Below are positions 19,260 through 27,503 of a DNA stretch of 27,503 nt, piece after piece. Below the pieces are notes generated by a model. That model did no database searches. It was not told where the DNA came from and saw only the letters and a program-made list of their open reading frames with translations. The position numbers and the translations under genes were made by a program. The stretch spans positions 41,856 through 69,358 of the forward strand of contig VHZZ01001603.1 of NCBI GenBank assembly GCA_009801015.1, given 5' to 3'. This DNA is from Silene noctiflora. Its lineage: Eukaryota > Streptophyta > Magnoliopsida > Caryophyllales > Caryophyllaceae. Position 1 is the first letter of the stretch. Every line of letters begins with the position of its first letter.

Positions 19260-20117
19260 TAAGTAGTAGGTTAGAACACTGAAGTGTGTACTGTAAAATC
19301 GATGACGCTGATGAACATTGTTTCTTGTAAATGAAAATGCTGATGTATTCACTGCTGTCAGTAGATTTTACTGTTCTACAGAGCATGTTCTTATAGGGTC
19401 ATGATTTTTAGATTCCCTTGATTAAAACTGACAAAACTTCAGTGACCCAGATAAACCAACCAAACCCGAAATGACAGGAACCAACTTGTCCTGAAATGGT
19501 TGATTCCAAACAAAAACCTTTCAGGTCACATAAATGACTTGGTCCGTGATACTGAAATCATTGATTCAAAAACGACAACCTAAACGGGACTGATAAGTGA
19601 TAACAGCTCACTCGGATTGACTAAAACCTGCAATGATCCAACATTCCAATCCAAACTGCATTCCAATTGATCCATTTGTTATGTCTACCATCATTCTCTC
19701 TTGTAGAACGACAAAACAATTTGAGAATCTGAAAGACGGCAACATTGAAGAAAAACAATCTGGTATTTCCCATTGATGCTGAACTTTTACAGGTCAACAG
19801 AACCAAAATCAGGACACTGGTTACAGCAAATCAAAAGGGTCTAAGATCCAGGTTTTTTACCTACATGGAAACTAGAATAACATCTCTATGGCTGACAAAA
19901 CTACAAGCAGCCAATTCAATAACATACTCTATGCAAAGTGCGTCACCGTGTCAAATACATCTCAAATTAGGAAAAAAATCATGAATATAAAAAAAAACTG
20001 CCCAAGTTTCTTGATAATAAAACCTTGAACCTCAAAATTCTTCCATTCAATAGTTGATTTGGCTGTTAATGAAGTTAGCATTCCGTAAACAAGAACATGT
20101 TCAACTGCACGAGATTG
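19260..20117. other. Tail-to-tail spacer between CAP-G2 and the Ca2+-ATPase gene
   Basis: The two genes converge here, so these 858 bases must hold both 3' UTRs and polyadenylation regions. I see no strong AATAAA on either strand at a convincing place. Sequence near 19430-19600 has words on the minus strand such as tttcgggtttgg and tttcaggaca that recur in intron 6 of the ATPase gene (20500-20700), suggesting debris of one dispersed repeat. The short open frames in this spacer show no domain. Confidence 0.55.
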
Positions 20118-23100
20118 TTACACAGGAATCATCTTCAAGGCGGCTGCAACTGGCATGCCTATAAATCCGATGAGGATACTGAGGGCCCACTGTAGAAGAC
20201 TGAGAGGAGTTGTGTTGGCAAATGTACCTAGGCATTCCACAATTATGATCTGGGAGAAAAGGGTGGCACTGATGACTGTAACAAAAACATAGTTGTCAAG
20301 AATGCCCTTAAAAACATCTATCTCCTCCATGTTCCGGGAGCTTACTTCGTTGAATATCTGCAAGCAAAAATAATGTCAAACTTGTCAGGACTAAACATGG
20401 CAAATAATCCCAACTGAAAAACTCAATCCAAGATCCGAATTAGTTTCAGAAAAAACAATCCAAACATGACTCAAAACACAAATTGACACCATTCAACGCC
20501 GTATCCATCCAAAACTCTGTTGGAGTCAATATTTGACCTGATCCAAAATGGCCTGATCTGAAATGACTCACAATGACAAATTTGATATTGCCCTTGAAAT
20601 ACTCCACAGATAAATAACCAAAAGAATAAATAAACATGACCGGTTGGTGACCTATAGCCATTGTCCTGAGGATGACCAACTCGATAGAACTAGACCCGAC
20701 CCAAAGTGCATATTATACCCCCCCATATGGTTTGACATGAACTACTGATTGTCCCAGAGCATTCTGCTTAATAGAGCACCATTTTGAGATTATTTTGCTG
20801 CTTCTTAAAAGATATAGCATAGGAAACACAAAAGACTCGTAGTCAAATAGTGTACTGTATAGAATGGTAACTTGACTGACAGAAAATCTCGAAGAGAAAG
20901 GAAAGATTACCTGACAGAAGACGAATGCGTTAAAGATAAGTGTATTCAACTGCAGATCACCGTGAGAGCCTTCAAGACCAAACGTTGCCTTCCCCTTTGC
21001 TTGGAGGAACCAAATCACCATAAACTGATAGAAAGACTGGCCTAATATATTCCTCCACATGACATTGCTAATAAAATTTCCTGACCTCCCGACTGGTTTC
21101 CGCTTCATTAACTCATTATTTGGAGGCTCAGTAGCCAATGCAAGAGCTCCAAGGGTATCCATGATCATGTTGACCCACAACAGTTGAACAGCAGTGAGTG
21201 GAGCACTCCCTAGATAAAGAAAATATAGAGTTAAAGCATACAAGAATTCGTAAACTTGCTTGGTACCAACAATTAGACAGCTAGCTTAGCCATTTCAACA
21301 GTGATATGACCTGAATTTGAAATCCGTCAGCGTAAAAAAAATTTATGTGCCCCTTACAGAAATGAGTCTGTACCCCCTGGTGGTTCTGCAACCATACATA
21401 TAATTTTTTACTCGCTCTCGTTGGTCCTATTTCACTAGATTGCTCACAAAATGGGATAGATATTGTGAATAATGTAGTGAACTGACTTTAACAGATAGAG
21501 TAGTAATAAAATAAGAGTTCAAAATTTTGAATGTTTATCAATACTTGTTGGGTACCAATTACAGTTCCCTAATGGATTTGTCAAATGTGTGCACTTCCTG
21601 CTTACCTGTCCAGCAGGCTGAAAAGAAGTTAACAAGTAGGGCAACGACATTGACAGTCAACTGAAACTGCACGAACTTTTGAATGTTTATGTAAACTGAA
21701 CGCCCCCATTTAGCAACGGTAACAATGGTGGAGAAATTGTCATCTAGAATGATAACATCAGCACTCTCTTTAGCCACCTGAAAATTCAGGTAAAGATTTA
21801 ACTCTAAAGCAAGTAAAAGATGTGATGTAGATCAAGGTACATGTACAGCTGAACTGCATATAGACATACCTCAGTACCAGCAATTCCCATTGCAAGTCCA
21901 ATATCAGCTTCATGAAGGGCGGGAGCATCATTCGTTCCATCTCCTGTGACTGCTACAACTTCATTAAATGTTGTTCGCAATTGCTTCACAAGCATATGTT
22001 TGTCAAGAGGAGAAGACCTTGCCATAACCTGGAATAAGTTTACTTTATTAATACTATATCCAAACAATGGTGAATCATGGGACAAACAAACAGGGAGCAA
22101 GGTAGTTTGAACATCTGGCCTAAGCTTTCAAAATTCACCGCTCAACCAATAAGCTAAGGAGGCCAAGGTCGTAAGCTTTGAGCTAAAATGAATATAAACT
22201 TAATAGGCCAGTACGGGTTGGGATCCCTCCTGATAAAGCTATGATTTGCTATTGTATCCAAATGCACGAACTTTTGTTAGAAACAAAAAAAAAACAAGAT
22301 GAAAAAAATGTCTACCTGAATTTTTGGAATGAGTATATCCAATTCCGCCTGGCTCTTTTCGCGAAACTCTGGCCCTTCTATGGCTATACCGTCATCAGTA
22401 AGAATACCACATTCCCTAGCAATTGCCTTAGCCGTGTTTATGTTATCTCCAGTAACCATTCTAACTGTTATCCCTGCAGAACGACAGATAGCAACTGACT
22501 CCCTGACACCTGGTCGAACAGGATCTTTGATGCCTACTATTCCTATGCAAGTGAAACCTTCAGTGGGAATAGAGTCATTAGGAGAAAATTTGCTATCTAG
22601 ATCCATGTAGGCGAGACACAAGGTTCGAAGAGCTTCACCAGCAAACTGATCAATTGTAACCTTAAGATGCTTCAATACTTCCCCATCAAGAGGAACAACC
22701 TCTCCATTTGCATTAATCACCTTACTACAGGCAGCTAAAACAATCTCAGAAGCCCCCTTAGTATGGGCCAGTACGCGCCCATCAGGTAGTTCTAACACTA
22801 CACCCATCCTCTTCTTTGTAGAGTTGAATGGCTCCAACTTGATAAGCTTAGCTGATTGTCTTTCTGCCTGGAAATCACCACCAAGTGACAAACCCAATTG
22901 CAATAGAGCAGCATCAGTAGGAGTTCCCAAGATTTCATGCTTCCCTTGTTTATTGGCAACTACTTCACCGCCCGTGTTATTGAATATGGATTGAAGCAAA
23001 AGCTTCAGAGTAGGCTCGGGTAACTCAGAACGCAAGGTAGTGTCGCTAGTAATTTCCTTTACCTTAGTGCATATACAAGATTTCACCACAGTCATGCGAT

Positions 23101-25330
23101 TGGTCGTCAGCGTCCCGGTTTTGTCACTGCAGATTGTGGTAGCTGAACCCATGGTCTCACAAGCTGCCAAGTTGCGTACTAGAGCTTTGTCATTCATCAT
23201 TTTCTTCATGGCAAAGGCAAGACTTAGTGTCACAGCCAATGGCAGCCCCTCGGGAACAGCCACAACAACAATTGTCACGGCAATAGCAAAATACTCTAAT
23301 AATGCCACTGCCTCATTTCCAGCCCAAATGAAGTGAGTACCCTCTCTCCATTTTTGGGCTATCATCCCGTTAACAAGTACTGCAAAAGTCACCACAGCAA
23401 AGAAAAGACCGATTTTCCCAATAATGGTGGCAACCCCATTAAGCTTAACCTGTAAAGGAGTCTCATCATCTCCACCTTCACTAAGCGTTGCCATCAACTT
23501 TCCCCATTGAGTTCTCATTCCCACAGTGGTGATTAACATCTTGCAAGATCCGTCTTGGACCTTGGTACCAGACAGAAGAAAGGGATTCTCAGCACTAACC
23601 ATGACAGGCTCACTCTCTCCAGTTAAACTAGATTCATCTATTAACACGGAGAATCCAGAGATAAAAAGTCCATCAGCTGGGACTTGGTCGCCGATAGACA
23701 AATGAACAATATCCCCAGGAAGCAGCTCATATATAGACATTTTCTGCCTAAAACCGTTCCTAGTAACCTGTATAGCAATCTTCTTTTTCTCTTTATCGAG
23801 ATCCCTGAATTGTAAAGACTGACGGTAATCACTAGTTGCAGTAACAAACACAACAAGCAAGATGGATGCTACAATCCCTAGCCCATCATGAGCGCCCTTA
23901 GGCCAACCTTCCGTGGCTATGCCAACAATAAGAGACACAAACGCACAAACACCCAGAATCATCAATGTCATATCCTGAAGGGCTTCCCAAACATAAACCC
24001 AAAAACTCCGAAGTTCAGGCTCAGCAAACTTGTTAATGCCAAATATCTCTTGCCTTCGACCAAGAGCAGTCGGCTCAGTTGTAAGCCCATTTTCAGCTGT
24101 CGTGCAGAGCTTGTCTGCAATACCGTTGGCTCCACCATATGCAGTTACCTTCTTTAGATCATGACCCTCAACAATGGAACTCAATTCTTCAGGACATATA
24201 TCATATCCTGCTGCTTTCACTTCCGGGGGTACCACATACTCGCTTGACGTAAAACCTACACAACAATGACACCGATTTACTCCATTATAAGCTGACTTTA
24301 GGGTCAAATCAATTGTTTGAGCTTCTCAGAACGAAGCGACAATTAGAAATACAATTGTACCCCAATCATTCGATCAATGCCCGTAAAAACTCACCTTGAA
24401 TAAACTGAAACGCGGCTTTCGACACTAGAACAGCAATTCTCAACTTCTCCTGCAATCCAAAACATAATGATAACCATCATTTGACTTTAACCAATTTCTC
24501 ACAAAAGTTGACTTTTAATTTTTATTTTATTTTTCCACATTTATTTTGCACAATTATTCCCTTTTTACAGTTCATAGATCAGATACCAGGGTCAATCAAA
24601 ACCCGTAAAAAAAAACACTCCGTTCTCCGTTCCATTTGATTGTACACAATTTTCAAATCCCTCCGACATATTTTGAAAACCGTATACAATTGAATGTAGG
24701 ACGAATACATTTTCCAAAAATAGAAAGATCCCCCTATCATTAGATTCCTTTCCATACAAATCTCTTCAATAAGCTAACAATAAGCTAACATTCCAAAAAA
24801 ATTGTAATACTCGTATTACTTAGTTTGCAGCTTTTAATTGATTTTATCAACTAAAGTGACGATTCTACACTACTTTAATTTCACGAGTTACGATTACTGT
24901 CACGATCCACTGAGATTCAACGCTACAGTAGTAACTAAGTCAACCATCAAAAAATCAAAACTAAATTTTACACCAACAATACGGATAAGATATGAATCGA
25001 ACAACGAAACAGATATTAATAAGATCTCGTAAAGACGTACATAACACGGATCAATGTCCGTTGACCCGTGGATCCACGTAAGTCGTAACCTGTCTCATTT
25101 AATACGGAGTATAACGTAAAACATATTTAATTAAACTCTCCCCGTCTCGGAAATACCTGATTAGTCCGGCGCATAGCAGCGGCCTCGTAACGTTTGGAAA
25201 GGTTGGCCGTAAACCGAAACCGACGTTTCGGGTTTTTGACAACGCCGCAAAGCTTGCGCCATTTTTCCAAAACTTCATCTGAAGATCCTTTTGGTTTAAC
25301 ATCAAAGTTTTCATTCAAATAACTCTCCAT
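20118..25330 (-). CDS. ACA2: Autoinhibited Ca2+-ATPase, type IIB (ACA1/2/7 group), 7 exons, 1012 aa
   Basis: Minus-strand exons: 25330-25157, 24449-24395, 24255-22316, 22028-21870, 21777-21606, 21209-20911, 20357-20118. All introns are GT-AG and the sum is 3039 nt. The protein pumps Ca2+ out of the cytosol using ATP. The N-terminus ([11 protein letters not shown], then [21 protein letters not shown]) is the calmodulin-binding autoinhibitory region of plant IIB pumps. M1 and M2 lie near 172-190 and 200-218. The TGES actuator motif is at 288-291. M4 PEGLP (411-415) carries the Ca2+-ligand Glu412. The phosphorylated Asp454 is in [13 protein letters not shown] is at 576-579, and TGDGTND at 751-757. 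The M6 ligands Asn847 and Asp851 are in [19 protein letters not shown]. All key residues are present, so the pump looks functional. Length and sequence match Arabidopsis ACA2 (1014 aa) best, ahead of ACA1 and ACA7. ACA2 is reported on the endoplasmic reticulum; location here is inferred. Confidence 0.97.
24450..25156 (-). other. Intron 1 of the Ca2+-ATPase gene
   Basis: This 707-base intron separates the calmodulin-binding exon from a tiny 55-base exon 2 ([18 protein letters not shown]). The donor is cag|gtattt and the acceptor tgcag, both on the minus strand. It contains the foldback element at 24618-24705. The small open frame on the plus strand here has no domain. Confidence 0.75.
24618..24705. 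mobile_element. Very short foldback (MITE-like) in Ca2+-ATPase intron 1
   Basis: The left arm reads ttccatttgattgtacac, then aattttcaaat. The reverse complement of the right arm reads ctacattcaattgtatac, then ggttttcaaaat. The two arms make an imperfect hairpin spanning about 88 bp. The ctccg starts and the short length fit a deleted Stowaway-type element; a related tttgattgtatacgtttcc stretch occurs near 4802. Confidence 0.5.
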
Positions 25331-25408
25331 TATAATATTTTTTTGTAACAATGCAGAAAATATCTTCTATGGGAAGAAGAAGAGCATGTTGAGGTTGATG
25401 ATTGGTTG

Positions 25409-25416
25409 TATTTATA
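25409..25416 (-). promoter_or_regulatory. TATA box of the Ca2+-ATPase gene
   Basis: On the minus strand TATAAATA lies 79 bases upstream of the start codon. That predicts transcription from about 25375-25385 and a leader of roughly 45-55 bases with no upstream ATG, which supports the chosen start at 25330. Confidence 0.6.
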
Positions 25417-25419
25417 AAG

Positions 25420-27436
25420 TAGCTCCACACTTTTATGATGGACCACTTTGTTGACGATAATACCCCACCATTACACTTGCATATATTCTTGGTTGGAATC
25501 TTAAAAGAAATGGTCAAAACGTGTGCGCAATGTTATGAGGGTATGTTGGTAATTTTTGTGAAAAATGGAGGGTAAAAGTTAAAAGAGGAAATTGGGAGGA
25601 AATGAGGGGGTTAAAAAAGTGGGGATTGATTGTGATTTGTCAAGTAAAAAAAGAGGGAAGGGGTGAGGTGATCCGAAATTTGGTGGGAAATTTACCTTTT
25701 TTATTTAATGGTGTGAATTGCCCGGTATTTTCGGTGTTTTTGTCCTTTTGTAAATTTATGGATTTAGGGAATTATTGATGGTTGGAAAATGTTTTGTACT
25801 GGGGTGTAAAAATTGGTTGATTAAGGAATGTATTTGTAAATGTCATTATCATCATACACAAATTCTCGTTGAAGACGGGAATTATCCGTCTTCAACTTGT
25901 GACGGATAGTATCAGTCACAAATAAGACGCTTTGATATCATAAGTAAGGTGGGGGCATTATTAGTCAACTTTTTGTTAATAAGAGATTAGGTTTGTCATG
26001 GGGGTCACTAAGCTAAAGTTTTTTGTTTTTTTATTTTGAAAAAAAGGACCTATTGAATGATTAATGTAATGAATTACTCCGTATGAATTAGTTTAATTAT
26101 CGTTTTCAGATAATGTTTTGTATTTCGGTACAAGTTTTATTACAGTTATGAATTGATGATACTAACAAAAACCTTGTTTAGCACATATCATTTTTTTGTT
26201 GCCAAATGAAGCAAGTCGTAAAAGCACTATGATTTTTTTTTTTTGTGTTTAATGAAGCGCGTAATTTATCGCATTACAATAGAGGAACCATTAGACTAAG
26301 ACATTCTCAATAGCACATTGCGCTTTGCCGTCAAACTTACATTAACTTAGAAACTAATCCAATAATTGATTTGAGATAATGTTATATACTCTTGATGTTA
26401 TTTGCTTAAAAAATTATTGATCGATGTTATCCAGAGTTCTCTCACAGATTTGTGGCTAAGTTGAGGTATCAACTTGAACGATGTCATTTGTTGGTTCGAA
26501 TACAAATCTTACGCGCATTTGCAAAAATTAAAACATGAGTATTCTATTATTGGAATGGATTATTAATGAATGAATAGAGTTGGAGTATTAGATTAGCAAT
26601 AAATAAATAATGCAAGACTGCAGAGTGGTATTTAAAACTCAAATGGCAGTTTGTAAGCAATAGACAATGATCGTGTTCGTGTCCGTTCCGCGTAACGATG
26701 TGAAACATGGGCTACCACAACTATCCAATCACTTGCTAAATGTATGCACCCCGCCTCTTCTTTCACTACACTCTGCTAAAAAACAACCCAACATGCCGTG
26801 AATGGTAAGACGATGTATTCGCTTTATACTTAAAATCGATCAAGTATTATCCATTTGTACAGAATATAAATAAGATAAAAAAAAATTAATGTCTACGGAA
26901 GAACAAAATTTTGTTTTATCTATCTAAATAATGAAGTACTTGGCTCACTTTTAGTTATAAAGCAGATAATATATTCAAATCTATTCCACTAATTCTATCC
27001 AAACATTAGTAAGATACGTTGGAAATGTTAGAGTAAATAAGTTTGTCTCATATTGGTAGAATATGAAATCTTTCTTGTGTTTATATATCAAGTGCTCATT
27101 TTCTAAGTACTTGTTATTATGGAGGCTAGTATGAGCTTTCCCCATGAGCGCGTTGCCGCCGTCTGTCCAGCTCGGCTCGTCGTATGGTGGGGTCTATTTT
27201 GTTTTTGTGGCTAACGGAAATATTTTCTCATCTCATTTTTCGTTCAACTGACTCTTCGAGTTTTGGGTAATCAGTCTTGGAAAAACAATCTTCTTGCTTC
27301 TCACAAAAGTCAGTTTTGAGACTTGTGTTTTATTCATTTCACTTTGTTGGTCTCTTTTCTATTATAAATAAGATCATTCCTTGGTCATTTTGATCATCTG
27401 AAAAATATCAATCTCTATTTCATATACTTTCTCTCC
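25420..27436. other. Intergenic DNA upstream of the Ca2+-ATPase gene
   Basis: The first few hundred bases presumably hold the ATPase promoter; beyond the TATA box I recognise no firm element. A MITE lies at 25857-25934. The remainder (25935-27436) is AT-rich with no domain-bearing open frame. A stretch starting tgttagag at 27026 and containing a GC-rich ccgccgtctgtccagctcgg patch near 27160 resembles parts of plant LTRs, but I cannot bound it. Confidence 0.5.
25857..25934. mobile_element. Short inverted relative of the 843-1039 MITE
   Basis: This 78-bp element is the same family as the element at 843-1039 but in the opposite orientation and with a deleted centre. Its left end, cacaaattct, then gttgaagacgg and attatccgtc, matches the reverse complement of the right end of the first element. 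The reverse complement of its right end, aaagcgtctta, then tttgtgac, matches that element's left end. The flanks show only a weak duplication (atcatcata versus gatatcata). Confidence 0.65.
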
Positions 27437-27503
27437 TATGGTGTGCCCAAGGAGATAGTTTCCGACCGTGACCCGAGGTTTTGCTCTAGGTTTTGGAAGG
27501 CCC
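27437..27503 (+). mobile_element. Ty3/gypsy retrotransposon integrase fragment, cut by the window edge
   Basis: The last 67 bases translate to YGVPKEIVSDRDPRF followed by CSRFWKA. This is the signature of the integrase catalytic core of Ty3/gypsy LTR retrotransposons, around its second catalytic Asp. The element continues beyond the window, so its extent, its age and whether it is whole or broken cannot be judged. Treated as a retroelement fossil. Confidence 0.8.

Noticed and set aside
20446-20679. 77-residue minus-strand open frame
   Set aside because: It lies inside intron 6 of the Ca2+-ATPase gene, has no domain and contains repeat-like words.
22241-24157. Several plus-strand open frames of 85-98 residues
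   Set aside because: They are antisense shadows of the large Ca2+-ATPase exon 3, whose codon structure and motifs are unambiguous on the minus strand.
5924-25330. A functional gene cluster (OTU, CAP-G2, Ca2+-ATPase)
   Set aside because: The three genes are unrelated housekeeping functions on mixed strands, with separate promoters and transposon-filled spacers. Nothing ties them into one system.

Overview
The window is nuclear DNA of a flowering plant, almost certainly a eudicot. It is AT-rich, its genes have many exons with GT-AG introns, and its intergenic and intronic DNA is littered with short fold-back transposons and LINE/Ty3 debris. The foldback families look like those I associate with Caryophyllales (beet, spinach, quinoa and kin), but that placement is inference only. 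Seven isolated N bases (244-511) mark uncertain base calls at the left edge.

Layout. 1-1983: AT-rich intergenic DNA with a Mutator-like MITE (843-1039). 1984-2930: the 5'-truncated, decayed 3' end of an L1-type LINE on the minus strand, with its poly(A) tail. 2931-4390: intergenic, with a Stowaway-like foldback. About 4390-12434, plus strand: an OTU-family deubiquitinase gene with a probable intron in its 5' UTR and ten coding exons (341 aa). Its introns carry a Stowaway-like element, an exact-TSD hAT-like element and a 138-bp tandem duplication. 12435-13660: intergenic, with short tandem repeats and a perfect hairpin. 13798-19259, plus strand: the condensin II subunit CAP-G2 in five exons (1244 aa), including a probable GC-AG intron. 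19260-20117: a short tail-to-tail spacer. 25330-20118, minus strand: a type IIB autoinhibited Ca2+-ATPase of the ACA1/2/7 group in seven exons (1012 aa), with a TATA box. 25420-27503: upstream intergenic DNA with a second, inverted copy of the first MITE family, and a Ty3/gypsy integrase fragment running off the right edge.

All three gene models were joined by hand. Exon phases close exactly and total lengths are multiples of three, and the protein lengths fit their families. The genes serve unrelated housekeeping roles (ubiquitin editing, chromosome organisation, Ca2+ export) and nothing suggests a functional cluster. I found no convincing undescribed biological system. The best leads are the GC-AG intron with an in-frame GT competitor, two transposon families with readable target-site duplications, and a palindromic tandem repeat in the 5'-UTR intron of the OTU gene.
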